Shown here piece by piece: positions 23,844 through 36,179 of a stretch of 64,000 nucleotides of DNA. A program made the position numbers and the translations under genes. The DNA lies in the NCBI RefSeq assembly GCF_002078875.1, contig NC_034411.1, forward strand, positions 49,225,620-49,289,619, written 5' to 3'. Every line of letters begins with the position of its first letter. Within the stretch, counting starts at the first letter, position 1. The notes under the pieces were generated by a model. It saw nothing but the letters and a program-made list of their open reading frames with translations. It searched no databases and had not been told where the DNA came from. The DNA comes from Numida meleagris (taxonomy: Eukaryota; Chordata; Aves; Galliformes; Numididae).

Positions 23844-26800
23844 CAGCTTAATCTCTTTTTGCTTAATCTTCAGGGAGTTCCATTTGCTCCTGACAGTTCA
23901 TTTGTTGTTGGCTGATGTTCAGCTTTTGATGTGAATTAAAGGAGCTAACTGCAGAATTAAATTGTTATTTGGGTGTAAGTTTCTGTAAAACGTGCATGAA
24001 TTGGTAAGATAGTTTAGAAAACTGAAGAAAAAAGCTCTGAAAACTGTCGCCTATCTTGAATCTAACAGTGAGCTAGGAAGAAAAGTTAGTGAGTCGTGTA
24101 CCTTGTATAGGCTCATACTTGAACTCGTTTTGTGCAAGTCACGTTTGTGTTCTTGTCTCAGCTATGAAGCAAGATGCTAAATCCATTATCGGTAAATACC
24201 TGCACTGGTCTCAGGAAATGCAGGTGCTGAAGCAGTCACTGCAGGACGCTGTTCCCTCCTTCCTTTCACATTGCACCCATGGGCTCTTACTGCAGATGCC
24301 TGATCTCTGCTCAGCTCAGCAGCATCAGGAAGAACAGACCAAAGCAGCAGCTCCCACCAGGCTGTGTCTGAGGCACGCAGCTGTAGTCCTCTGCCCGTCC
24401 TTGTACAAAGTTTATGTATTTATGCTATCCTGTTACTTGTTAATATGAGGTCCCTAAATAGCCATTAGTATAGGGACTGGACACTGAGCAACCTGAAGCA
24501 CAAGAGGCTGTTTTGTTGGAAACAGCTTGAGTATCCTGCCTATTAGCTCAGGCTGTGGAGTGGATCTGGCTGTCTTGTTTGGACCGGCACACGTGTGAGG
24601 CAGCTGTGTGTGTGGAGGGACCTGCGCAGCCTGGCTGCAGCAAGTGCCTGGGGATGGGCAGGCGGCCTGCCAGAAATGGGATTCCTGAGATGGTCTCGTC
24701 TGCATGCTGCACACTGGAGCTTTGTTGTTCACACTGCTGCAAGGAGCTGGTGCCCTTCAAGGAAGGGCATGGCTTGGGATAGAGAGGAGCAGCCCGGTGG
24801 GACTGGCAGCGCAACGTTTTGAATCCTGACCTTGGGGAGATGGATGAGATGTGTGAACACTTCCACGATGCTAACAAGATGGAAGCTTCACCACCACAAT
24901 ATTCATATCTAATGTAGGGCCAATGGCATTTCAAGCTGGACACTAAATTTAGTCTTTACCAAAGTGAGAATGAAAGATAACACGTGAAGACCCATGTCTG
25001 TCCTGCTCCAGAATTCTCTTGAAAAGTTTTTAAAATAGGGTGAACTGTTTATGAAATGTTTTGTTCCTCTCTAACTAATGGCTTCCACTGCTGGGAAAGT
25101 CTACATAGCTGAGCTCTTGGTGCTGGGACTGATGATAGGACTAAGTGAGGGCAGCAGAAGGCCAGCAAGCCATGGAAGCTGCTTGCTGGGAATGGTCTGC
25201 ATCGCGTCTTGCAGCATCTTGGCCCAATCCCCATAATCTGGCCTATAGCTGCATCCCCATCCCTCCTACAAAGGCACCAGAGTAGCAAGAATAACCATTG
25301 CAATACTTTTCCCTCTAAGCAGCTGGACAGGAAGAGAATTTTTTTAAACTCACAAGGAATTTACAAGCCAGCTGCTAGCCTGAACACCAGAGATCCCAGG
25401 GGCCCATCCTTCATGATGCATCCCAACATAAATTCCAGTGCCACAATCCCCTCACAGAGGCCTTCTGCGGGCCCTATGTCCTGTGGTAGCACAGCCCCTG
25501 CCCTGTGTGAGCTCTCTCTGCCCAGCAAGCAGTGCTGTGCTGCTTTTAAAACTCATTTCCAGATCTTCAGCGGATAGATAGGCTTGGGGACAGGGGACAG
25601 CTGCCTGCCATTTTCTGTAGAAATGGCTGTACGAAGCAGGAAACTAACACGCACCTGCCTGCACTGACACGTCCCTCTTTCTGGTGGTAGCCTTGAGGGC
25701 TACAGATCGGCTTTTACTGATCTCCCAGACAGTGTTTTCATATCATTTCATGAGAAAGATCAAGAATACGAAGACAAATGTAACCTGCTCAGTGCTCTGG
25801 CTGTGACATGAACTCTCCTAAACTGCACAATTTGCTGAGCAATCTTGAAGATCGCATTATTCTCTTTTGCATAAGAGTTTCCTGCTGGGAAAATGCTTTT
25901 ATTGGATTTTTGCATAATCTGTCTTGATCCTGCAATTGGATTCAGGCTTGCACATCCTCTCTGGTCCCCACGGAAGAGGCAGTTAATGCCTCACAGATGC
26001 GGGGAGGAACCTGCCTCTCTGTCAGTGGCAGCTGTGGCAATAGCTGAGCGCGTTGCCTGCCGTTCTTTCTAGAAAAGTATAGCTCATTAAAAGAAAAACA
26101 AACAAACCCTTTAAGCCAGTATTCATACAAGTTGGTAGATGCAGGCTTATATTTGCCACAGCAGCATATTGACTAGGTTGAAATTATTGTTTTGTTTTCT
26201 GTCATTCATAGCAAGTAGCTGCTCATGGTAAGAAGAGACAGGGTGCTTCTTTCTGCATATTATTTCTGGGCGTGTCATAAGGCCTGGACCTTCCCGTTGC
26301 CTATTTTTGATTGTGGCTAACATACAGTGGTAAAGCAGTGACACGCTTTGGCAAGCCAACCTGTTACATTTCTATGGAGCACTGTAGAAATGAGGAACTT
26401 TGGTGCGCCACCAAAAAACCGTAACGCTTCTTGCATTTTGGGTTGCAAACTATGCAAGATGTTGATTAGATGTCCCCACAGAGGGGCGAAGTTGTACCAG
26501 CACGGAAGCAGCAATGGGGATTGAGACCTGCTGACAACACGCAAGGAAGGAGAGGAGCACAGCAGGAGGGCGGCAAAGCAGCGACTGCCATGCACCAGGT
26601 GATACATGAGTGCTGTCACTGTGTCGCTGGGAACTGAGCCGTTTGCTATGACAGCCGACATCAGGAGAAAATCAGGAAGGTTTTGCAATCGCGTGCAAAA
26701 TGAGTTTTACAAGAAATAAAGTCAATTGATAAAAACTTAACTGCAGCAGATAAAGGCTTTATGATCACAGTGGCATCTCTGTGATGAAGATCTTTCTAAA

Positions 26801-28699
26801 GAATACGTTCGTGCATGTACATGTGTATATGAACATTAAGAATAAAAATAATCCATTCATTTCTTCAAAGCAATACTTTGCAATGAATCAGAACTGCCGT
26901 GCAGCTAGTGCTTTCCCTTTCTGCAGGAAGAGGCAGGAGTGGCAGCTTTTAACATCTGATAAAAACAAGAAGTACAAAAGTACCTGGGCAACTAATTATG
27001 GTCTGTTAAATGTACAGTTCAGCAGAGCTCCATTCTTCCCCTTGCTGCTATTTTCTTAAGTAATGAAGGCACCGGGACTGGCTAATGGGTGTCCTACTCT
27101 GGGTAAAGGAGACAGACCAACGGTTGGAAGGCTACATTTGAATTTTAAATAAATTAGACTGAAATATTAATGATTCTCCAGCTTAGAAGTGCTTAAAATA
27201 GACAGTTGGATAAGGAGTGCTGAGGTTTGCCCGTCTTAATGTTTCAGTGAGAAATCTCTGCTACTGCTTGACTCTGTTGTGAGCCCAAAATGTAACCAAA
27301 TCATGAACAGAGGGTCAGAGAAAGAAGACAGTCTGATTTTTAGGCAGAAGAAGTAGAGGGAGTAGCAGCGATCGTGCTTTTTGCCCCTAGCTTGGGAGGA
27401 GGTGCTCTATGCTGGAAGAGGGACACGTGAAAGGTAACTACCCTACCAGACTGCCTGCCAGGAGTTTGGTAGCTTTACATGGATGGGAGGGAATACTACG
27501 TTAATTCATGGAAGAAAATCCACTGAGGGATTTCAAGTATGCAGAAACCACACCTAAGGCAGGAAATCCCAAAACTGAGGCTGGGAAAACAAACATAAAT
27601 ATACAGGGAACTACCACATACGCTTGTCCCATGCCTACACCCTGCTTCAAGTACCCACTTACAGCTACGGTTTAAGACAGGATTTAACAACACAACGGTG
27701 TTTTATAGTGTGCTGCTATGGTGCTCTCACCTGCTGGAGCCCTTTGGAATTAAGACATGCCTGTGGTTAGTGTAAAGGTGGGAGGGAATGAAATGGTTTG
27801 TTCTTCCAATTCTATGCTGTCAGACTGAGGTTGGCTGACACTGTTTCTCATTCCATCCTTCCCTCCATTTTCTAGGTTACTAATCCATTATTACTCAGGA
27901 AAGCTAGAACTTGGAAGAACACTGCATCAGACCACGGCATCTACTCCTTCCATCCCCGGAGAAGCAGACAGTGTAACATCTCTGTGTCCAACAGGAGCCC
28001 TCTTCTTTGCCCCAGCACACCCACCCAAGGCCACTATGTCAAAGGAAAGGACTGTAATGTTCAGACAGCAGCTGAAAGAGGACCAGCTCTCCACTGTCTA
28101 TGTAATTCAGGGTGACTAAGGTCCCATGGTTTACACATGGTAAGCACAAGCTATGCAGCAGAGGTCAGAGGATAAGGTACTTTCTGCCAGCTGTTTTCAA
28201 GAAAGAGATTATCATTGCCTCTATAGTAACACCACTGACACCAGGTGCACCTGTCTCCTCCACAGCCTTAGATGTAGTAGATTCCTGGTGCCACAGGGGC
28301 TGACAGTAAGCATCCTCTGTCATTTAGAGATTTGGAATCCCCAGTCCACACTTTGCCATTTGTTAACTACACCTAATTAAACCAGGTGTGGAGAAAAGTC
28401 CAACAAGAAAGATGTGAATTCCTTTCATCTACTTTTAACCAGATCTGCGGGCATCTGTTGGGCCATCCAACTAAAGGCAGCTCCTAATCATCATAAACAT
28501 ACAGTTAGGCAGAAAGGGAGGAAATTAGAGGAACAACGATAGGTGGGGAACCTTGGTAACCTAATTGGTGAAAACCTAATTAGTGATAACTGCAGCACGC
28601 TGAATTGGCTGTTTCCTGAGACCATTCAAGGATGAGACCGTTGTGAAATCCCTCAGGATTAGTCAGCTGGGAAACTCCCCACAAAACGTTGCCAATTAA
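23844..28699. other. Intergenic region, no gene recognised
   Basis: About 4.9 kb lies downstream of AKAP12. Short open frames occur on both strands, the longest being 131 codons antisense at 24548-24943 and 123 codons antisense at 26317-26688. None shows a recognisable domain, splice-consistent neighbours or a family signature. No clear dispersed repeat was identified here. Confidence 0.5.
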
Positions 28700-31559
28700 A
28701 AGGGCTGGCTGCCTTCAGGCCATGGGGCTGTGGATGGAAGGGGATCAGGAAGAATGTTTGGGAATTGTGTAGAAACTGATTATGAGATTTTTGAAGAGGA
28801 GTGTGGGAACCTGTTATGGACTGTTAGGGGATGTTTAGTGGAAAGATGGGTAATAGAGGAAGAAATTAATCAAGGTTGATTTGAATGGAACAAATGTAGG
28901 AAGGAATATAGGCATAGAGGGCTGGTTGAGTATAAAGGTCAGTAGCTTATCCGACTGAGCTGTGCTTGATCCCCACATCTGATCCCTGTTCTGCTTAAAT
29001 CTTATTTCTGACCACCTGTAGTGTGACTGGCTCTCTGCTTCGCAGCTGTAGGTATGCCCACCACAGAGCAGGAGCAGAGCTCTGCATGCAGGCAACTGGG
29101 TGAGCTGGGAGCCCCAGAGTTTCTTGGGTGCTGGTGCCAGGGTCTGGGCTGCTGCTGGACAGGCTGAGGCTCTGGCGCTAACAGTGGGGCTGTGTTGCAC
29201 CAGCTGGAGGGGAGGAGCAGTATCAGGCCACCTGGACCATTCATCTGAGTGTGGTGTGCATGCAGGTGGGTGCTGGCTGGTAAAGACGGCAGTTTCTATC
29301 TGTGTTAACTTCTGTGCCTGGACATCTCTGTACTTGTTATGAGTGTGTACATCTACCCTCACTAGCAGGATGTGCTCAGGCTCTGCATCCTCTCTGGCTC
29401 TGAGGCTGTGGAGCTGCAGCAGCTCCCCACCTGCTGCAGGGATGGGCAGTGCCAAGGCCCAGAGCTGCTGCCCTCGACCTAGTGCTTCTCTTGTGTAGCT
29501 GGAACTGGGCGTGCAGGGAAGTGCCAGGGTTTCCCCTTTGCAAAGCTTCTCTGCCGCCTGGCCGTTGGCTCGTGGCTCCCTCCTGGCAGCACCGCTGACA
29601 GATAGGGGGGACACAGCTCGAGGCTCGCTCCCTTCCACCCTCTCCTCACCCAAGGCCGGGTGTCCCGTCACCCCTGGGCACTCCAGGGGCTGCTCAAGCT
29701 GCTGCTGGTTGCAGCCCGCCTACGTTTTCTGCCTCTTCCTGCAGGAGAACGGCACCACCTAGCGCTGCCGGCCTGCTGCAGTTCGCGGGGGTCCGTGCTG
29801 CCCAGAGCGCGGCTTGTGCTGGGAGCAGCTTGGCTGGGGCAGAGCAGCACGGGCACGGGGTAGGCCTGCTCTCTGCATAAGTACCTCCTCAGCAGGTTCT
29901 GGTCACAGCCTCTGCCCATCAGCAGTCGGGCTGTTGTGGCTCCTGTGCTCCTGGGGTGTCACAGGTGGAGAAGGAAGGATGAGAGCTCTTCCCCCTCAGC
30001 TGGTGGCTGTTCTGCTCGTAAGTGCATGAGTTATTGGTTTTGTGAGCTAATGAGTGGGTGAATTAATGAAGCAACAACTTGGGGAATTAACAATCTGGAC
30101 CAGTCTATTGGAAGGAGATCGAGCCCTTGCTAATGAGCTCATGATACGTGGAGTGTGCCTCTCCATGAATTTGAGAGGCTCAAATGAGCTGTGACATTTT
30201 GCCAGTGCCAGAATCTGGATCTCTGATACATACTGCTGGTGGGGATGAGGCTGGGGCAATAGGTTATGAGTAAGCGTGTGTTTGTTGCAGTGGCAAATGA
30301 AAAGCTGAATAGTAACAATTTGAGGAAGAAATTTTGGGCAAGGGGGACTGTGAGGCCCTAAGTGAGCTCTCTCTTTTCTAGAGAGCCACTGCATCAATGC
30401 TGATGAAACTTGGCATGAGTTCGACAGATGATGGCCTCCTTGTGCCTCAAAGAGGGAGGAAGGTGCTAACTGATGGCTACTAGGCAGCAACAGATGAGTT
30501 GGAGGGGGAGACTGTATGAGTGATAGAGGAAAATAGAAAGAGTACTTGGGAAGTGACATATAGATTAACAGACTTGCAAAATAAATTGCTTGTTTCAAAA
30601 CTTCAGCAACTGTAGAAGCCAAAGGGCACAGGAGGATATTGCTGGAAGCCACACTAGCAGACCCAGTTGAAGCTGATTTCATCCTCTATGATGGGGTCAT
30701 TTGCAATCTATTGCAGTCTGGACCCCTCCCCTCAGGGAAGACTAGCAGGGTTGAGATCTCTCCCCCTGACTCTGTGCCAATAATCAAGACTGGACAACAG
30801 GGCACTCCCATTGGCATACAAAACCTACTTTTCCCTATAATAACTACTAGATGCTGCCCTTACTGCCTAACTGCTGTGGGAGCCAGCCTGAAAACTACCT
30901 GGTGGAAATCCCCTGGTTTAGCTGAATCTGAGAAAGCATATCCCATCATCCCACGTGCCAGACAACCCTCGCTCCAGAAGAAGAGTCAAATCTCTGGGCA
31001 GTTAGTTGTGAGCAGGGACATCTCAGTCCCATAGTAAAGGGAGCAGAGGGAGGGTTTCATTATCCTTAGCCAGGGTTAGGCGGTAACACTTTCCAATATC
31101 ATAAATGACAGGAGGAAAAAAAAAAACACCGAAAAACAACAGAGAAGGACCTTAGCTAAAGTAATGGAAAAGAGCTGTCCTGTCCCTATGAAAAAGGGAA
31201 AAGCAAAATGGGAAAATAGAGGAGTACCCTCAGTCACTACTGAGCATAAGCAGTTATGAAAACTGTGTTTAGATAGAGAGCTCTCTCTGAGACAGTTAAT
31301 TGGGCTGACAGCTACTGTTTCACATCAGTAGACTGAGTTTTCCTCATCAGCCCTCCATGATAGTCCTCTGGGATCTGTACCCCAGGTGGCAGTAACGTTG
31401 TACAACTCAAGAAAGCAATGACTAAGCCTGAGGTGTGAGCTCAGGGATTCTGATATCAGCCTGCACTGGCTATGGGCCATGAGTATGCATACAACCAGAG
31501 CTGGGGCTTGATGCAGTGGCAGTGCAAGCAGCTGCTACTTGCACTGTGAAGATTCAAGA
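28700..31559 (+). other. Probable decayed retroviral 5' portion or unrelated intergenic sequence
   Basis: This stretch precedes the retroviral pol remnant. A TATAAA at 28931-28936, followed by a transcribed-looking R/U5-like stretch to about 29050, would suit a long terminal repeat, but no matching second copy was found in the window. From 29.0 to 30.0 kb the sequence is GC-rich, and from 30.0 to 31.5 kb it is mixed. The 278-codon antisense frame at 28835-29671 shows no known domain. Assignment to the retrovirus is inferred only from adjacency. Confidence 0.3.
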
Positions 31560-32640
31560 CCCAAGGTGATGGCCATGGTTAATGACCACTACTTTATAAC
31601 AATCCCTATTGACACAGGAGCCTAAATGCAGATGGTAGAGAAGGACTTTTATAGAGGACTACCTCCCCTCACAAAACAATTTTTCTATCATAGGTGGCAA
31701 TGGATGTCACCACCCACTCACTGGCTAGTCTGTTTTAGGTTTACACAAAATCTTTGATGTGGATTTATTGAAGGGATGGTCACTGGTCCACGCATGGGGT
31801 AAATGGTAAATGGGGACAACAACACCATTTGCCTCCCATTGATGCCAACTGTTTTCATGCGGAATTGTTGAAATAGCTGAAAGAAGAGGGTGTAATTGCT
31901 AAGTCTCATCCCCACACAGCTGTCCTGTGTGGCCTGTATAGCAGCCTAAGGGCAAGTGGCAACAAAGCAGCAGATCGCAGAGCCCTGAGTGCTGCTGCTG
32001 GACTGCTCACCACAGCTGTTTCCAGCATAACTGATATAGGCAGTCATTGTTTAATGAATTCCACGTATGAGTTTCAGTGGATGAAGACTGTCGATGTGGA
32101 AGTACAGGAGGCAGATAGGAGGACGTTTGCTTTCATCTGGCAAGGATGCCGGTATATATTTACTTGTGTCTCACAAGGCTTATCACAGCCCGACCACTCT
32201 GCTCGTGCTGCGTTGGCTGAAGAGCTGGAAGCATTTCTGTTACCACCAGAGGTCACTGTGGGGCAGCGCATCAGTAATGCCTGAAAAGGCGGCCGCCTGG
32301 CGCAACCTGCGAACTGGGCTGCGAGCACTTGTCATAGCACTCCTACAGTTCGGTAAAACCGAAAAAAAGAAAACCCACTAAAACCAAACAACCGAGGATC
32401 CAGTCGGGAATTACTCTTCTTGGCAGCCAGAGGGGCAGGTGGGAGAAGAACTATCCCTGCTGAGGCACTACTACTCAATGTTTACACATGCTCCAGAGTA
32501 AGAGAAGTTATGTGCTGTGCTGGGGACTTTGGGATTTCAGAGAGCGTATGTTCCAGGAATTATTATAATAGGTTGGCCACTCTATAACTTACTATAGAAA
32601 ACCAGAGCCTGGATCCTTCAGCAGCACTGGGGGAAATCAA
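31560..32640 (+). mobile_element. Endogenous retrovirus pro-pol remnant, heavily broken
   Basis: Retroviral pieces appear in the expected order on the plus strand. A protease active-site motif DTGA at 31611-31622 is followed immediately by a stop. An N-terminal reverse-transcriptase segment lies at about 31850-32050, with frameshifts and deletions. An RT block containing FAFIWQG is at 32126-32146 and stays open from 32054 to 32281. A later RT or connection segment LGFQRAYVPG is at 32529-32558. The metal-binding YxDD region is not intact, and there are stops and frame changes throughout, so the element is inactive. No integrase, env or clear 3' LTR follows, because sequence related to AKAP12 begins about 300 bases later. 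The retroviral class cannot be fixed by eye. An ERV-L-like or other avian ERV family is plausible. Confidence 0.8.
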
Positions 32641-32919
32641 TGAGTGATAGAAGCGCGTGGTTCCCTGCTGCAGCCTACAGAGGTGCCCGCCTTCCATCCT
32701 CTAGGGAGGCTTGCACCTTGCTCAGGCTGGGCTGTTGTGAAAAGACAGTACAGGCTTCTCTGACCCTTGAAATATTATCCTGTACAGTACATGTGTCCCA
32801 TGTATGTATGCTTGTGTGGAGGCCTCTACTAGGAATACATCCGCCCAGCTGCTGGCTGGAACTGGGAATGCTGAGCTGTGGCAGCCTTGCCTCCATTGGA
32901 CAAACAGCTTCAGCACCAA

Positions 32920-34420
32920 AAACTTGACAATTTGGGATGGCAGAACCCCCAGAGTACAAAACATGAGCAGGTGGAGGCAGGTGCCTTTGAGTCAGTGCAG
33001 CACAAGTCTGTAGGAGAAAGCCCACCCAACAGCAACACACCTGATCTTCAGAAAGGTATGCAGGTGGATCAGCCATTTCTCATGAAAGAGGAAGAAATAC
33101 TGAATAAAGGACAAGAGCTCCAGCGGTCAAGAATAGCAAAAAAAAAAGCTGCCTTAGCAGTCTGCAGCAAGTTATGCAACTGTAGAAAATAAACCAAGAG
33201 GCACATTGCTGATTTCTGAAGTGCCAAAAGAAGGACAAGGTCAGAATTCAGTCAAGAACCGATTTCTGAATACTCTGAAGAAATCATCCTGATGACATTT
33301 CAATGGAAATGCAAATTTAGGAATTTGGGATTAGGAACAAATAACTTCAGAAAATCAACCAAAGAACTCTTTAGACACAGTACCAGAACAATTAAAGGAA
33401 AAAAAGTCGGGCAGATTACATATATCCTAGACCAATACATAGGTCAGCAAACACAGAGAGAAAAGAAAGAATATTACCTGTCAGCGAAAGGTGAGAAAAC
33501 AAACAAGGGAGGATGGTATTTGCCAAGAAGGTAGATCTTGTGAGAGTCCACAAAGTCAGAACTCAGTGGCTCTGGAGGCCTTGAATATAAGTAGCTTTTA
33601 AAAAAGCATCAACTTTCTCTTTCCAGAGTGATATTTGGGTCCCTACAACTTGTCTGCCCAACTGTTACTTTCAACTAGTGAAATGGAGATCAGAGCCAGC
33701 ACTGCTCATCTGTTTAATCACCAGGCCATAGATTTCTGTTCCTTCTTACTGGCTCTCATTGTTACTCAACACCTTGTTTCTTTCTTGTAAAACTACGCTT
33801 TGCTTCAATAATCTCCCTTTATCTTGACCTCCGGCCTGCAGTTTAAGATGGTTATTCTGGGAGGTAAAAGATGTAATTTCCAATGTTCTTAGCTATAGAA
33901 AAAGCTTGTTTTGTGAGGATGTATGCTATTTGATATACAAATGCATTTTCCCTCTAGCAAAGCTTACTGAAAATCCAAAAGGGCACAAACATTGCTTTCC
34001 ATCACAGAGTGCCTCATTCCCAAAGCTCTTTGCTTTGCAAAGAGGCTTTGCAATGAAATCTGAATTGGAAAAAGATGACAGGTATAGTATCTCCCTAGGC
34101 TATTTACTGCAGTTGCTTAAATCAGAAGACCTTCCTAATCTCCATCTCTGAGAAGTCCTTGAGAAAATAAGATGTTCTTACAAGAGTAAGTTGTTAATAA
34201 AGCCTTTTTTTCTGTTAGATGTGTTAAGCACCTGTGTAACATTTGAAGAGATGCTGGTCCTAGAGAACAACTGGCAAGGCTGTGGCAGAGCAAGAAGCTC
34301 AATCTGTGAGGCTTAATTCAGGGATGCCAACATCTGTTCTTTTAAAGACTTCATCTTTTTGTCATTGTCATTGAAAAGCAATGCTGAGTATAGCTGCCTG
34401 TGTGCTCCATGCAAAGGTGG
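32920..34420 (+). pseudogene. Degraded partial duplicate of the AKAP12 3' end
   Basis: This segment aligns collinearly with AKAP12 from about 20055 to 21345. Coding part: KEEEILNKGQELQRSR at about 33086-33133 parallels KEEEVSSKEQELQQSR in AKAP12, and LDQYIGQQTQREK near 33430-33468 parallels SDQHIGRQTCGER. The AGTCCACAAAGTCAGAACTC stretch at about 33545-33565 matches the last exon C bases, but the donor GTAAGT is altered to ATAAGT. The last intron is still recognisable (CATTCCCAAAGCTCTTTG at about 34015-34032), as are the acceptor, the terminal exon (ATGTGTTAAG at about 34219) and early 3' UTR. Stops and frameshifts break the frame (stop at about 33190 and again at 33532). The bases equivalent to most of the RII-anchoring helix are missing. 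Because introns are kept, this is a DNA-level duplication and not a processed retrocopy. Confidence 0.9.
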
Positions 34421-36179
34421 TGCAAAGGCACAACCACTTCAAGCTGTAGCAGACCTCTCTGACCATTTCATTAGGGAAGAAAAGACAGAAAAAGGGGAAA
34501 AAAACACATCCAGTTTAGTGTTGCAATGCTTGAAATACTTGTTTGGCGTCATTTCAGCTGAACAGGCTGTCCTGTGTGTGCACTCCCCACTACAGTTGTT
34601 ACACAGACTTTTTACAGCCCTCCCCTTCCTTCAACAGCTCTTTTGCAGCCCCATGCCAGTGAGAGGCTTTGGCTCTGTTTCCCTCTCTGTCCTAACCCTA
34701 CACCTTGGTTGCAAGTTGAGCCTCATCCAAAATGCCCAGCCCTGGCTCAAGGTGCAGACTGCAGCCCCTCAGTCACTTTTAGACGGCTTTTTCCATCTGT
34801 GGCTTTTCTGCATGAAAATTTCAGTCTAAGAGAGCACTGAGCTTGTGGCCTGTTGGACAGGGCCAGGGTGGCTGGCTGCAGCACAAGCCTTTGCCACAAA
34901 TGTCCCTGTCAGCTGGAGAGAAGCAGTGTCATTCCCGGACACAAGCCTCTCCTCAGCAGGTGTTCAGCTTGCTCTGGTTACTCTCTGGAGCCTTTGTGAG
35001 TTCGAGTAGCTGGAGCAACTCACTTGTGTAATCTTAGCACGTTTCCTCTTGCAGGCTGACACCAAGAAATGCCTCCCTGTTTATCCCACTGGACATTGAA
35101 TAGTTTTGCCACTCAGCTGGTAAGTTTTAAAGACAATCTGAGGAACTGCCTACTTACACACAGCTTGCAAGCTGGTGCTTCTGCAAAACTGCCTGCAATG
35201 CAACTGCAACTGACAGCAATGCATAGCACTCAATGCTATCCCAGGGGCGGCTTAATGCCTAGAGTGTCACTCTTGCAAATGACCTCTCTCCGTTATGTTG
35301 AGCAGCTGAGATGTCAGTGCTAAGAGCCAGCGGTATTGTAACCCTATTTCTTGGTCCTCAGAGCCACGTTTGATTGTGTTCCTTGGCAGCGAGAGGAAAT
35401 AAATGCACTCATTTCCCATTTTGGTGTCACTGCTGAGGTATAGCACTGCGAGTAAGTTACACGCCAGAGGAAATAAATCCACTTTGCAGCAGCAGCTGTG
35501 CTTGTTTTCCCTCACCACGCAAAGACTCAGCTGGTGTAAGCACTCCAGAGGAAACCAGACTCACAGTATGCCAGTCATGTCCCACTCTCTTTCAGGGGTA
35601 TCAGAAGGAGCACACCATTTCAGATGATACAGCAACACTGAGTGACTTCCTCGTGCATTTTAACCCTCCCACATCGGGGATTTGCGCTGAGACATGAAGG
35701 CAGGTCTGAAGAACTTCTAATTTCTGTTGGACAAGTTCCTTTTGGGGCAGAAAGTGACTCCTTTAGGAAGCTCTCCAGCAGCAAGGTCCACCTCACAGCT
35801 CCTGAAGCATCGAGCAACACAAACATCATCTCCAACTTGTATGTCTCCCTGGGGACATCCTGGACCTTCCGCTGTCCAGCTGCGGGGGTGAGGAGAAGCA
35901 GCAGCCCTCAGAGGAGCGCGTGACACATCCACCTTATGGCGTTATCACAGAAACCTCTGACACATCAAGTGCTTCTAGAAATGCAAAACACTCTGCTGTT
36001 ATTTCTACGCCCTACGTGTTCCCGCCATCTTAAGAGGAAACAGCAACCAGAATGCAAACAGAGCAATCGAAGTAAACCAAAAGCAAAGAACAACCACCGC
36101 CACACCTACACAAAACAAAACAAACAACAACAACAACAACAAAAAACACACGAAAAGAAAAACAACGAAACTGAACCAC
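34421..36179. other. Intergenic region, no gene recognised
   Basis: No clear continuation of AKAP12 homology was followed past about 34.42 kb, although very diverged 3' UTR homology cannot be excluded. A pair of near-identical GAGGAAATAAAT motifs occurs at about 35394 and 35468. A CAA/AAC-rich low-complexity stretch (about 36110-36160) precedes the CpG island. Confidence 0.45.

Noticed and set aside
28835..29671. 278-codon antisense open frame
   Set aside because: No recognisable domain, low-complexity composition in GC-rich sequence, and located beside a decayed retrovirus on the other strand.
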